From assembly GCA_036733345.1 (NCBI GenBank), contig DAINAR010000022.1, positions 1-54,836 on the forward strand: 54,836 nucleotides of DNA, written 5' to 3'. The notes under the pieces are model-generated. The model did not search any database. It had not been told where the DNA came from and worked only from the letters and a program-made list of their open reading frames with translations. The position numbers and the translations under genes are program-made. The number at the start of each line of letters is the position of its first letter. Within the stretch, counting starts at the first letter, position 1. Positions 6,952 through 15,569 of the stretch are shown here, piece after piece. Source of the stretch: JAFGMQ01 sp036733345 (GTDB lineage: Bacteria > Desulfobacterota > DSM-4660 > Desulfatiglandales > Desulfatiglandaceae).

Positions 6952-9315
6952 ATGAAAGAATATTCTGTTGTCGGGAAACCGCTACCTAGGGTGGATGCGA
7001 AAGTAAAAACCACAGGTGAGGCGAAATTTGCCGTTGATATAAAACTTCCAAATATGTTGCACGGCAAGATTCTTAGAAGCCCATATCCGCATGCCAAGAT
7101 TGTTAAAATTGATACTAGTAAGGCAAAGGCATTGCCTGGGGTCAAGGCTGTAATTACCGGTAAGGATACAGGGTCTGTAAGATTTGGATTTGTTGACACA
7201 CCTCATTATCCGGCAGATCAATATGCTTTAGCAATAGAAAAGGTACGATATATTGGTGAAGAAGTTGCAGCCGTAGCTGCTGTGGATGAAATTACTGCAG
7301 CTGAGGCATTGGAACTGATCGAGATCGAATATGAGGAACTTCCAGCTGTATTTGATCCTGAAGAGGCCCTCAAAGATGGCGCTCCGAGAATTCACGATGA
7401 TGTTGTGCCCAACACAACATGTGCATGGCAGGACTGGGGTGTTGGAAGGTCTGCCCGGACATTTAAAGTGAAGAATAATATTTGTGCTGAGGTTAGATTC
7501 AGTCATGGTGATACAGAAAAGGGTTTTGCTGAATCTGATCATGTTCGTGAGATTCGAACCTATGCTCCTTCAACTCAGCACGCTGCGATGGAACCTCATG
7601 TTGCAGTTGCAAGCTACGATTCTGGTTCCGGTAAGCTCGATGTATGGTTAACTCATATGAGCATGGCTGTAAAGCGATACTGGTTGTCCAAGACGCTGGG
7701 AATCCCAGAGGGTAAAGTGAGATTAAATCGTTGTTACACTGGTGGGACGTTTGGAGGAAAGATTGATTTGTTCGCTTATGAGTTTTTGGCAGGATTTTTG
7801 TCAAGGATGACAGGTCGACCAGTAAAAATAGAACTTTCTCGCCAGGAAACGTTCACTGTGTGCCGAATGAGTCACCGTATGATCTGTAATGTGAAAATAG
7901 GGGTCAAAAAGGATGGGCGGATAATGGCACAGCATGTCAAACTCATCAATGACCCGGGGGCTTATCGTGGAAGTTCACCGGTTGTTATGTTTCTTGGTCA
8001 TTCGTTCAGGAATCCGCTGTACAATATCCCAAATTGGAAACATGAAGGTGTCGGTGTCTATACAAACAAGGCAATATGCATGCCCAAAAGAGGACACGGG
8101 AGCCCACAGGTAAGTTTTGCTACGGAGCAGCTTTTGGATATGATTGCAGGGGATATAGGCATGGACCCAGCAGAACTTAGATTGAAAAATGTAAGAAAAA
8201 CAGGCGATGTTATGCCAAATGGAGATAAAATCGACAGCTGTGGTTTAAGCGTTGGTATTGAAAAAACTGTTAAGGAGAGTGGATGGAAAAAAAAGAGAGG
8301 AAAGGGAAGGGATAAGTACCGGGGGGTTGGCATGGCCCTTGCTGGTATGTTTAGCGGTGCTATGTATTATCCCTTTGCCAGCGCTGCAGTCATAAAAATG
8401 AATTCGGATAATACTGCAACGCTTTTTACCGGTAGTTCTGAATTCGGTCAAGGATCTGATACTGCAATGTCACAGATCGCTGCTGAGGCATTATGTTTGG
8501 AATTGGACGATATTATTTTGGTTTCCGGTGATTCAGAACTTACCCCCATTGATCTTGGGGGATTTGTGAGTTCTGGAACATATGTAACTGGCGAAGCGAT
8601 AAGAAGAGCTGCTGTAGATGCAAAAAACCAATTACTTGCATGTGCCTCTGAAATATTGAAAGTCCCTGTTGAAAATCTTGAAGCAAAGAATGGCCGTGTG
8701 AGTCTTAATGGTTATAAGGATATGCAAGTCACTTACAGTGAAATTGTGCAGCGAAGTATTCAAACAAAAAACGGAGATCCAATCATAGGGAAAGGGCATG
8801 CAAAAGCGATTCCTGAGGTTGAATTTTATCCAAGTCTCTCAAAAGGTCAAGGTAGATTTACAGATGCATACGGTTTCAGTGTTAATGTAGCAGAGGTGGA
8901 AGTTGACCCGGAAACAGGGGTGATAAAAGTTCTTGGAATGTGGGTTGGAGATGACTGCGGTCAGGCAATCAATCCCAAAAATGTTCATGGACAGTTGATT
9001 AGCCAGGCAGTTATGGGGCTGGGAGATGCCCTTTTTGAACAGGTTGAATTTAACAATGGAAAAGTAGCCAATCCTTCATTTGAAGATTACAAGATACCAA
9101 GTGTTTATGAGGCGCCGACTTTTTACAATATTAGTACGAATACTTCAGAACCGAAAGGTCCTTATGGTGCTAAAGAGGTGGGAGAATGTTCCCGGGCTTC
9201 TGCCGGAATAGCTATTGTTAATGCTGTTGCTGATGCAGTTGGCGGCGTTGAATTTTTGAGATTACCGCTTACTCCAGAAAGGGTCCTTGAAGCTATCGAA
9301 CGTGCTAAAAAGTAA
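6952..9315 (+). CDS. Molybdenum hydroxylase large (molybdopterin-binding) subunit
   Basis: Catalytic subunit of 787 residues that binds the molybdopterin cofactor and hydroxylates, or reductively dehydroxylates, its substrate. It starts with VGKPLPRVDAKVKTTGEAKF, typical of this family. An FGGK cofactor loop lies near 265, and the catalytic glutamate lies in GAKEVGECS (about E745). The PKRGHGSPQ segment replaces the more common RGxGxPQ substrate loop. It resembles HcrA-type and other acyl-CoA or heteroaromatic hydroxylases, but the substrate cannot be named. A strong terminator follows at 9371-9404. Confidence 0.92.
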   Translation: MKEYSVVGKPLPRVDAKVKTTGEAKFAVDIKLPNMLHGKILRSPYPHAKIVKIDTSKAKALPGVKAVITGKDTGSVRFGFVDTPHYPADQYALAIEKVRYIGEEVAAVAAVDEITAAEALELIEIEYEELPAVFDPEEALKDGAPRIHDDVVPNTTCAWQDWGVGRSARTFKVKNNICAEVRFSHGDTEKGFAESDHVREIRTYAPSTQHAAMEPHVAVASYDSGSGKLDVWLTHMSMAVKRYWLSKTLGIPEGKVRLNRCYTGGTFGGKIDLFAYEFLAGFLSRMTGRPVKIELSRQETFTVCRMSHRMICNVKIGVKKDGRIMAQHVKLINDPGAYRGSSPVVMFLGHSFRNPLYNIPNWKHEGVGVYTNKAICMPKRGHGSPQVSFATEQLLDMIAGDIGMDPAELRLKNVRKTGDVMPNGDKIDSCGLSVGIEKTVKESGWKKKRGKGRDKYRGVGMALAGMFSGAMYYPFASAAVIKMNSDNTATLFTGSSEFGQGSDTAMSQIAAEALCLELDDIILVSGDSELTPIDLGGFVSSGTYVTGEAIRRAAVDAKNQLLACASEILKVPVENLEAKNGRVSLNGYKDMQVTYSEIVQRSIQTKNGDPIIGKGHAKAIPEVEFYPSLSKGQGRFTDAYGFSVNVAEVEVDPETGVIKVLGMWVGDDCGQAINPKNVHGQLISQAVMGLGDALFEQVEFNNGKVANPSFEDYKIPSVYEAPTFYNISTNTSEPKGPYGAKEVGECSRASAGIAIVNAVADAVGGVEFLRLPLTPERVLEAIERAKK

Positions 9316-9370
9316 ATTAATGGAATCATGGCCTTATGATATAATATAAACGTTATTTCAATTTCTTTAA

Positions 9371-9404
9371 AAAAGTGCCCCGCATTAAAATTCGGGGCAC
9401 TTTT
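9371..9404 (+). terminator. Rho-independent terminator of the hydroxylase operon
   Basis: A perfect 12-bp stem (AAAAGTGCCCCG at 9371-9382 with its complement at 9393-9404) around a 10-base loop, ending in TTTT. It lies 56 bases after the large subunit stop codon. The A-rich upstream arm makes it able to work in either direction. Confidence 0.88.
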
Positions 9405-9450
9405 GTCTGTGGGAAGTGGACTGATGAACCTTGCATGGCAAATTATTTGT

Positions 9451-9489
9451 AAAACCAGCAAATTGGCGATATCAATATGCTGGTTTTTG
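9451..9489. terminator. Second terminator-like hairpin
   Basis: A 10-bp stem (AAAACCAGCA at 9451-9460, TGCTGGTTTT at 9478-9487) with a 17-base loop and a T-run on the plus strand and, through the A-rich arm, on the minus strand too. It lies between the hydroxylase operon and the decayed minus-strand locus and could end transcription from either side. Confidence 0.5.
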
Positions 9490-9503
9490 TACTGCATATT
9501 TTG

Positions 9504-9790
9504 CAAGTCCCTGATTTTAGGAAAAGAAAGCTCAAACTGGCGATAAATGGTCTTTTGCTACTTTCTTGGAGCAGTAAGAATCGGGGTATTAACAGAGTTT
9601 ACGGTAAGTTTACAAACTTTTATTTGTCGTAGCTTTTCAATAGCGGTCTGAGTGGAGATATTGGAATAACTTATTCGCGATGTCATATATTGCTATAGCT
9701 GAAGCGCTATAATTCGGATGAACACATGATCCCTGACCTTTTCTCGGCCCAGTGATAAAACGGCCTTAGTTCAATTCTTTTAAGGTCAAT
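9504..9790 (-). pseudogene. Transposase C-terminal remnant (IS4/IS1634-like), decayed
   Basis: Reading the minus strand from 9790 gives DLKRIELRPFYHWAEK, the region of IS4/IS1634-type DDE transposases around the last catalytic residues. A one-base frame change then continues VRDHVFIRIIALQL, an in-frame TAG, QYMTSRIS, then TAIEKLRQIKVCKLTVN, a second TAG and QFELSFPKIRDL. This order matches the C-terminal 90 or so residues of that transposase family, with one frameshift and two stops. No 5' part of the element or terminal repeat was seen. The remnant abuts the truncated trkH directly at 9790/9791. Confidence 0.7.
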
Positions 9791-10051
9791 ATAGGGAATG
9801 CATCCTGCAAGGCAGGACAGCAGCCAGCTCGATATCACAATAATAAAACCCTCTTTATTGCTTATCTTTGTTGTAGACGGTACAAAGATCAGGGGGAATG
9901 CTCCGAAGAGTGCTGAAATTACAGAGCTGTAAAGAAGGGGGAAAAATGAAGAGTCCGAGTTGAATGCGGAAATGACGGCGGAAAAAAACAGGAAAATTGC
10001 ATTGAATAATAAGACGAACCCGATATATCTCAGAATAATATGAGGTCTCAT
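9791..10051 (-). pseudogene. trkH: TrkH potassium transporter, N-terminal fragment
   Basis: Only the first 87 residues of a TrkH-type K+ uptake channel remain: MRPHIILRYIGFVLLFNAIF, then further membrane helices and the conserved NKEGFIIVISSWLLSCLAGCIPYI. TrkH proteins normally have about 480 residues with four pore repeats, all lost here. After IPYI the frame runs directly into transposase-like sequence. The ATG overlaps the stop of the HAMP gene as ATGA, so it was once part of that operon. K+ uptake by this copy must be lost. Confidence 0.8.
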
Positions 10052-10812
10052 TCCGTTTTTCCAGAAACTCCTGAAATTGCGCATAACTCACGAACTGCAG
10101 ATGCCAGACAGCTCAGTTCGTCTTTGGTTTCAACAAAAATATCCATGTCATTTCCTGTCTTGATGAAATCCTGAACGCCATTTGTTATTCTGATTATAGG
10201 TCGAACCATATAATAATTGACAAAGTAAGAGAATACCAGTGTAAATATAACAGAAGATACGATTGCTACGATTCCGGGCATAATCATCCGGTACGACCTT
10301 TTTTCCAACTCCATGGCCGTGCTGTACATGGCTTTATCATTGAGGGTCATAAGTTGATTCACTGAGAGCTTCGCATCAAGGAATGCCTGATGAATTGTCT
10401 TATAATACCAGGATAGATTTTCTTCATTTTCACTTTTTAGTATGGACTCTGTCCACGACTCCTTAAAAACCCTGTATCGTTCCTCTATATTGTCAACATA
10501 AGTTTGCTCACCGTCCAGCGTCACATTATTCCTGGCTGTTTCGATCCATTCAAGAAATAATCCGTCTCCGGAATCCAAAATTAGCTTGCCCTGTTCTTCA
10601 TTTCCGGACATGAGAAGCAATATGGCGCTGTCTTCTCTTTCAAGGGCCTCAATCATCATTCTTGCTGCATTTATACTTCGATAATTTTCATCAAGGAGAC
10701 GTTGAACAGAGGAACCCATGAAAGTCATTTCATATACCGACCATGCGCCTGCGGCAAACAACATTAGAATTAAAATTACAAATCCGGATAGGATTTTTGT
10801 TCGTAATCCCAT
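10048..10812 (-). CDS. HAMP-domain membrane sensor-like protein without output domain
   Basis: Protein of 254 residues with an N-terminal membrane helix (8-30), an extracytoplasmic helical segment like the four-helix-bundle sensors of chemoreceptors (about 31-175), a second membrane helix (177-200) and a HAMP region (MVRPIIRITNGVQDF onward). It stops soon after HAMP with no kinase, cyclase or methyl-accepting part. Such stand-alone HAMP proteins occur upstream of trkH in relatives, and here the gene overlaps the trkH start by four bases. It probably modulated the K+ channel (inference). With trkH broken, its partner is gone from this locus. Confidence 0.72.
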   Translation of the reverse strand: MGLRTKILSGFVILILMLFAAGAWSVYEMTFMGSSVQRLLDENYRSINAARMMIEALEREDSAILLLMSGNEEQGKLILDSGDGLFLEWIETARNNVTLDGEQTYVDNIEERYRVFKESWTESILKSENEENLSWYYKTIHQAFLDAKLSVNQLMTLNDKAMYSTAMELEKRSYRMIMPGIVAIVSSVIFTLVFSYFVNYYMVRPIIRITNGVQDFIKTGNDMDIFVETKDELSCLASAVRELCAISGVSGKTE

Positions 10813-10845
10813 GCTACCCCCAAATATATTTGAGTGAATAAAGTT

Positions 10846-11154
10846 TTATACCTTAAATGAAGTTCCTGCTTTGGCTTCAACGCTCTTGATTTTTTTCTCA
10901 AGGGCATTGCTTACTCCTTTGCGGTAGTCAAACTTCACCTGAAGACTGATTCGGTCGGATTCTTTTTCAAGTGCTTGAAAGCAATCAGTAAGTAAAGACA
11001 TAAGTTCATCCCATTCTCCTTCAACTACAGTCCCCATGGGATTCAGGCGGTAGTCGAGGCCGCTTTTGTCAACTATGGCAAGAGTCCCTGCAACGTAAGT
11101 GCTGAAGCTGGCTCCCTTATCCAGCGGAATTAGAGAAAACTCCATTAAAGTCAT
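10846..11154 (-). CDS. Thiamine-binding-like protein, MTH1187/YkoF family
   Basis: Small cytoplasmic protein of 102 residues matching the MTH1187 (DUF77) family: MEFSLIPLDKGASFSTYVAG at the start, then the LNPMGTVVEGEWDELMSLL motif with the conserved MGT and EG residues, and a C-terminal R-rich strand before KIKSVEAK. Family members form ferredoxin-like dimers and tetramers, and some bind thiamine or related pyrimidines. Its cellular role is unknown. It is the first gene of the minus-strand group, 33 bases before the HAMP gene. Confidence 0.82.
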   Translation of the reverse strand: MTLMEFSLIPLDKGASFSTYVAGTLAIVDKSGLDYRLNPMGTVVEGEWDELMSLLTDCFQALEKESDRISLQVKFDYRKGVSNALEKKIKSVEAKAGTSFKV

Positions 11155-11538
11155 TTCATAACCTCAATTTAAAGGGTTTAAGGTTCGTATGTAAAAGAAA
11201 AGTTCAGGTGCCATTTTTATACTACTCTTAATCCGGGGAGGTCAATATTTACCTGGTATCATTATTATCATCGCATGGATTTTGTCATATCTTTATTTTA
11301 TGCCTTGTCACCTTTTAAATAATCGGGTATAAACATCAAAACTACTTATGTAGGCCTTTATTTTCAAGGCGTTATACTTGCGCTAAGATTAGATTTCACT
11401 TTTCAGGCTTTTGAATTTTAATTAGGATGCTATTTAAATGGAGCCTGCGATGTTATGTTCTTTTCCCTGTGTTATGGTAATGCTCACCTTTGGCGAACCA
11501 TATTGGGAATTCTGTGAACAGTTAGAAAAGGAGAAATT
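11155..11538. other. Divergent intergenic region
   Basis: 384 bases between the minus-strand thiamine-binding-like gene and the plus-strand kinase-like gene. It must hold promoters for both, but I see no clear -35/-10 pair, no RNA gene and no long repeat. AAAGGAG at 11527-11533 is the ribosome site for the kinase-like gene. Confidence 0.4.
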
Positions 11539-12213
11539 ATGAAGACTAAAAGCCGTTCAATCGACCAGATGATTCAGGAGCAGGTCCATAAATGGGAAAA
11601 AGTTCAAACTGAAGAGAACCAGGAGAAGGCAGTGCATATCCCGGTCATAACCATTTCCAGAGAGCCTGGAAGCCGAGGGAGACTTGTTGCCGAGGGTATT
11701 GCCCAGCGGCTGGGCCTGGATGTCCTGCATCTTAAGCTTATTCAGGAAATGGCGGAAAATGCCGAGATAAGAGCAAGCCTTTTTGAGACAATTGATAAAA
11801 AGAAGCTTTCATTTATTGATGACTGGATAACTGTTAATGTTAATGAAAGAAATCTATGGCCCAGTGAATCTTTGGGCCGTCTTATGAGAGTTCTGCTTGC
11901 TCTTGCAGAAAAAGGGGGAGTTGTCATAGTAGGAGGGGGCGCAAATTTTGTTCTTCATCCGAAAAATACATTCAGGGTCAGGACGGCAGCTCCTTTGGAA
12001 CTCAGGATTCAAAATCTTATGAATAAGTATGAAATTTCACTTAACGAGGCAAAACGCAGAATTCGCAGGACGGAAACTGATCGCAGATCGTTTGTAAGGA
12101 AGAATTTTCATGCTGATATTGCGGATCCTGTAAATTATGACCTTGTGTTAAATACAGGATCATTGAGCATTGAAGCTGCTGTCGGTGCTATTGCCGGTGG
12201 AATAGGGGCGTAA
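11539..12213 (+). CDS. Cytidylate kinase-like family protein
   Basis: Protein of 224 residues in the Cytidylate_kin2 family. It opens with a charged segment (1-35), then VITISREPGSRGRLVAEGIA, where GSRGR occupies the P-loop position instead of the GxGKS of true kinases. Later come VVIVGGGANFVL and the arginine-rich lid EAKRRIRRTETDRRSFVRKNF. Family members are presumed nucleoside monophosphate kinases, but activity is mostly untested and the weak P-loop argues for caution. It stands alone before two minus-strand tRNA genes. Confidence 0.78.
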   Translation: MKTKSRSIDQMIQEQVHKWEKVQTEENQEKAVHIPVITISREPGSRGRLVAEGIAQRLGLDVLHLKLIQEMAENAEIRASLFETIDKKKLSFIDDWITVNVNERNLWPSESLGRLMRVLLALAEKGGVVIVGGGANFVLHPKNTFRVRTAAPLELRIQNLMNKYEISLNEAKRRIRRTETDRRSFVRKNFHADIADPVNYDLVLNTGSLSIEAAVGAIAGGIGA

Positions 12214-12300
12214 ATGACCTTTAATATAGTTTGATTGCAATTGCGTAAATAAGGGCACGAAAGATGGATAATGCCCATAGAGTCCAACCCAAAAATAACT

Positions 12301-12376
12301 TGGTAGGCCTGGAGGGATTCGAACCCACGACCAATTGATTAAGAGTCAACTGCTCTGCCAGCTGAGCTACAGGCCT
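12301..12376 (-). tRNA. tRNA-Lys (CTT anticodon)
   Basis: The complementary strand folds as a 76-base tRNA: acceptor AGGCCTG/CAGGCCT, D-arm GCTC...GAGC, anticodon stem GTTGA/TCAAT with loop CTCTTAA (anticodon CTT), T-arm GTGGGTTCGAATCCCTC and encoded CCA. It is 18 bases from tRNA-Arg and likely co-transcribed with it. Confidence 0.95.
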
Positions 12377-12394
12377 GTGATATATTTAATTCTA

Positions 12395-12471
<77 letters not shown>

Positions 12472-12535
12472 CACTCGAAGGAATTTGTTAACAGGGATTG
12501 TATTATTTGTCAATAAATTTTTAATTAGAAATTGC

Positions 12536-12564
12536 TTGACATGTAACAAATTTTCTATTATTTA
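12536..12564 (+). promoter_or_regulatory. Candidate sigma-70 promoter for rplM-rpsI
   Basis: TTGACA at 12536-12541 and TATTTA at 12559-12564 are separated by 17 bases in an AT-rich stretch. It lies about 230 bases before rplM, leaving a long leader with no gene in it. The -35 matches consensus fully, the -10 only in part. The whole stretch 12472-12792 (321 bases) otherwise shows nothing recognisable. Confidence 0.45.
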
Positions 12565-12792
12565 AAATTCTTTTAAAATTATTTAGACTTGATCGCCTGA
12601 TAAAAGTCAAATTCCAGACAGTCTCTAAAAAAGTTCCAGGTTCATTAAATTCAGGGCGGGTCCTTCGATAAGCCTCAAGGAAGATAAACCTGAAAAATGA
12701 GGGCTGTTTATATCAAATAGAAATTAGAGCAAATTAAAACTATAATACATGATTGAACTTTTTTGGAAGGCGTCATAGATTTAGGATGTTTT

Positions 12793-13221
12793 ATGAAGAC
12801 ATTTGTTGCAAAAGAAAATGAGATTGACAGGAATTGGTACCTGGTTGATGCAAAGGATAAGATCCTTGGCAGGCTGGCGACACAGATAGCCATGCGTTTA
12901 AGAGGTAAGAACAAGCCGATATTCACTCCGCATGCAGATACAGGTGATTTTATTGTTGTAGTAAATGCTGAAAAGATAAAATTGACCGGCAACAAATGGA
13001 ATGAAAAGGTTTATTACCGGCACAGTGGTTATATGGGAGGTTTAAAGGAGACCCCTGTAAAAAAACTGCTTGAAAAAAATCCGGCTGATATCCTGCGTTT
13101 TGCAGTAAAGGGGATGCTTCCCAAAAACAGCCTGGGCCGTCGTCAACTGAAGAAGTTAAAGGTCTATGCTGGAGAAAATCATCCGCATCAGGCACAAAAA
13201 CTTGAGGAATTGGAGATATAA
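12793..13221 (+). CDS. rplM: 50S ribosomal protein L13
   Basis: Large-subunit ribosomal protein of 142 residues, the usual length. Family landmarks: the start MKTFVAKENEIDRNWYLVDA, ILGRLATQIAMRLRGKNKP, then YYRHSGYMGGLKE and AVKGMLPKNSLGRRQLKKLKVYAG. An in-frame TTG at 12763 would add ten residues unlike any L13, so the ATG at 12793 was chosen. It is followed with no gap by rpsI, the standard bacterial pair. Confidence 0.98.
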   Translation: MKTFVAKENEIDRNWYLVDAKDKILGRLATQIAMRLRGKNKPIFTPHADTGDFIVVVNAEKIKLTGNKWNEKVYYRHSGYMGGLKETPVKKLLEKNPADILRFAVKGMLPKNSLGRRQLKKLKVYAGENHPHQAQKLEELEI

Positions 13222-13614
13222 ATGGCAGAAGGACAATTTTATGCCACCGGAAAAAGAAAAACCGCCGTGGCCAGGGTTTGGATGAAGCCTGGTAAAGGCA
13301 GAATAGTGGTAAATAAAAAACCCATTGAAGACTACCTGGTTCGGGAATCTGACAGGATAACGGTATTGAAACCCCTTAAACTCATTGATATGCTTGATAA
13401 GTTTGATATATATGTAAATGTCCGGGGCGGGGGTATTTTTGGTCAGGCAGGCGCCATCAGGCACGGCATAAGCAGGGCACTTGTTGGATCTGACCCGGCA
13501 TTGCGTGATTCACTTAAAAAGGAAGGGTTTCTTACGAGAGACTCAAGAATGAAAGAAAGAAAAAAGTATGGACAACCAGGTGCAAGGGCCAGATTTCAAT
13601 ATTCAAAGCGCTAA
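13222..13614 (+). CDS. rpsI: 30S ribosomal protein S9
   Basis: Small-subunit ribosomal protein of 130 residues. It has the FYATGKRKTAVARVWMKPG start, the VRGGGIFGQAGAIRHGISRAL core and the basic tail KYGQPGARARFQYSKR, whose final KR reaches the P-site tRNA. Its ATG directly follows the rplM stop. A terminator lies 32 bases downstream. Confidence 0.98.
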   Translation: MAEGQFYATGKRKTAVARVWMKPGKGRIVVNKKPIEDYLVRESDRITVLKPLKLIDMLDKFDIYVNVRGGGIFGQAGAIRHGISRALVGSDPALRDSLKKEGFLTRDSRMKERKKYGQPGARARFQYSKR

Positions 13615-13645
13615 GTTTTTTTCATACTGTCTTTAGTTTATAATC

Positions 13646-13682
13646 AAAAGGGGAGGTCATTCTTTGACCCCCCCTTTTTTTT
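13646..13682 (+). terminator. Rho-independent terminator after rpsI
   Basis: AAGGGGAGGTCA pairs with TGACCCCCCCTT (one mismatch) around a short loop, followed by a run of eight T. It ends the rplM-rpsI transcript. Confidence 0.88.
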
Positions 13683-13736
13683 AATGTCTATAAAAAAGCC
13701 TTTGGGAAGCTCAAAAAATTTCGGAGAAATGATCAA

Positions 13737-14480
13737 ATGGTCTACAGGAATATCAGATTGATAATGTCCTATGACGGGAGCAACTATCATGGGTGGCAGC
13801 GGCAGAAAAACAGTCTGTCAATACAGGAAGTTGTTGAAGAGAAAATAAGAATGATAACCCGAGAACCTGTTAGGCTTATTGCTTCCGGACGAACTGATAC
13901 CGGGGTGCATGCAATCAACCAGACCTGCAATTTCATGACTCAGTCGGATATCGGAACGGAGGCAATCAAAAAAGGGCTTAATTCACTTCTTCCTGAGGAT
14001 ATTCTAATAAAAAGCGCTGAATATGCCCCACATGATTTCCATGCAAGGATCAGCGCCAAAAGCAAGATATATGAGTACAGGATACTAAATAGAGAACAGC
14101 CGGATTTATTCCGGCGGAAATATGTATGGCATATCCGGAGGCCCCTGGACCATGTGAAGATGTCCGAATGCCTTGGAAAAATAATGGGTAAACATGATTT
14201 TAGCTCGTTTAAATCTTCAGGAAGCGGTGTTATTAATTCGGTTAGATCAATTATAAGGGCGGAACTTCAAAGAACCGAGAAGCACCTGCTTTTCTTGATT
14301 TTTGAGGCGGATGGTTTTTTGAGGCACATGGTTAGAAATATTGTGGGCACAGTTGTTGATGCAGGTTTGGGCAAGATATCTCCGGGCGACTTTAAAGGCA
14401 TTCTTGAATCGAAAGACCGAACACTGGCGCGGTTTAAGGCACCTGCAGGCGGGCTTTTTCTGATGGAAGTAAAATATTGA
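13737..14480 (+). CDS. truA: tRNA pseudouridine(38-40) synthase TruA
   Basis: Converts uridines 38-40 of the anticodon arm to pseudouridine. The 247 residues match the family. The start IRLIMSYDGSNYHGWQRQ and the catalytic motif ASGRTDTGVHA are present, with catalytic aspartate D54. The second half carries LRHMVRNIVGT, typical of TruA. It is a single gene after the ribosomal operon, convergent with amrS; no clear terminator is seen in the 78-base gap. Confidence 0.96.
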   Translation: MVYRNIRLIMSYDGSNYHGWQRQKNSLSIQEVVEEKIRMITREPVRLIASGRTDTGVHAINQTCNFMTQSDIGTEAIKKGLNSLLPEDILIKSAEYAPHDFHARISAKSKIYEYRILNREQPDLFRRKYVWHIRRPLDHVKMSECLGKIMGKHDFSSFKSSGSGVINSVRSIIRAELQRTEKHLLFLIFEADGFLRHMVRNIVGTVVDAGLGKISPGDFKGILESKDRTLARFKAPAGGLFLMEVKY

Positions 14481-14558
14481 CGGCCTTTTCTGATCATCAT
14501 CAAGTTTAGATGACTGAATTGTATTTTTGAGGCTGTCCATTATATACTGAATTATTTA

Positions 14559-15569
14559 TCAGGTCCATACACCGGGGATTTCGGCATTACAGTTTGGGCA
14601 TCGATTATTTTTGATTTTGTTCTGTGTGACATAGAATCCGTAACGGTCTATTAAGATCTCTCCACATTCGTGGCAGAAGGTATTTTCTCCATTATCTCCC
14701 GGAAGGTTTCCAGTATAAACATACTTGAGGCCTGCTTCATATCCGTATTCCCTTGCCCTCCGGATGGTCTCTGCGGATGTTGGCGGGATATTCATTAAAC
14801 GGTAGGTAGGATGAAAGCGACTTATATGCCAGGGTATGGATGGATCCAGATTCGCTAAAAATCCGGCAATACTCTTCAATTCCTCTTCCGAATCATTAAG
14901 GCCTGGAATCAACAGCGTGGTAACCTCCAGCCAAATACCCATTTTATTAATTGTCTCAAGGGTTTTTAATACGGGCTCAAGCCTCCCTCCGCATTGCTGT
15001 TTGTAAAACTCATCGCTGAAGGCCTTCAGGTCAATATTGGCGGCATGCAGATCAGGGTATATTTCCTTCAGGCAATCTTCAGTCATATATCCATTTGAAA
15101 CAAAAACGTTTTTTAATCCCTTCAAAACTGCATATCGAGCAGTATCAAGTGAAAGCTCAAAATAGACAGTCGGTTCGGTATATGTGTAAGAGATGGTAGC
15201 TGAGCGAGTATTCAATGCTTCTTCAACAATTTGTTCAGGTTTCATCTCTTTACCCATTATTCTGCCATAATCTGAAGGCAACTGGGAAATATCGGAATTC
15301 TGGCAGAATGAACACTTAAAGTTGCAGCCAGCTGTTGCTATTGAATAGGAGGAAGTGCCTGGAAGAAAATGAAAAAGAGGTTTTTTTTCAATGGGATCAC
15401 AGTGCGAGGCTATTATTTTATCATATACCAGGCTAACGAGTATGCCTGACCGGTTTTCCCGAACTCCGCAAATTCCTTTAGCCCCGTCTTTTATCAGGCA
15501 TTTATGACTGCATAAAAAACACCTGACCCTTTTGTTTTCAAGTTTTTCATAAAGGTAGGCTTCTTTCAT
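14559..15569 (-). CDS. amrS: AmmeMemoRadiSam system radical SAM enzyme
   Basis: Radical S-adenosylmethionine protein of the AmrS family (relatives of pyruvate-formate-lyase activases), 336 residues. Cysteines C82, C86 and C89 (CNFKCSFC) bind the [4Fe-4S] cluster. An N-terminal Cys set (C17, C20, C24, C34) and a C-terminal zinc-ribbon-like pair (CHEC near 298, CPNC near 324) are visible. In many genomes AmrS occurs with the Memo and AMMECR1 proteins, for which a modification role is suspected; neither is found in this window. The start overlaps the methyltransferase gene by 23 bases, so they are co-transcribed. Confidence 0.9.
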   Translation of the reverse strand: MKEAYLYEKLENKRVRCFLCSHKCLIKDGAKGICGVRENRSGILVSLVYDKIIASHCDPIEKKPLFHFLPGTSSYSIATAGCNFKCSFCQNSDISQLPSDYGRIMGKEMKPEQIVEEALNTRSATISYTYTEPTVYFELSLDTARYAVLKGLKNVFVSNGYMTEDCLKEIYPDLHAANIDLKAFSDEFYKQQCGGRLEPVLKTLETINKMGIWLEVTTLLIPGLNDSEEELKSIAGFLANLDPSIPWHISRFHPTYRLMNIPPTSAETIRRAREYGYEAGLKYVYTGNLPGDNGENTFCHECGEILIDRYGFYVTQNKIKNNRCPNCNAEIPGVWT

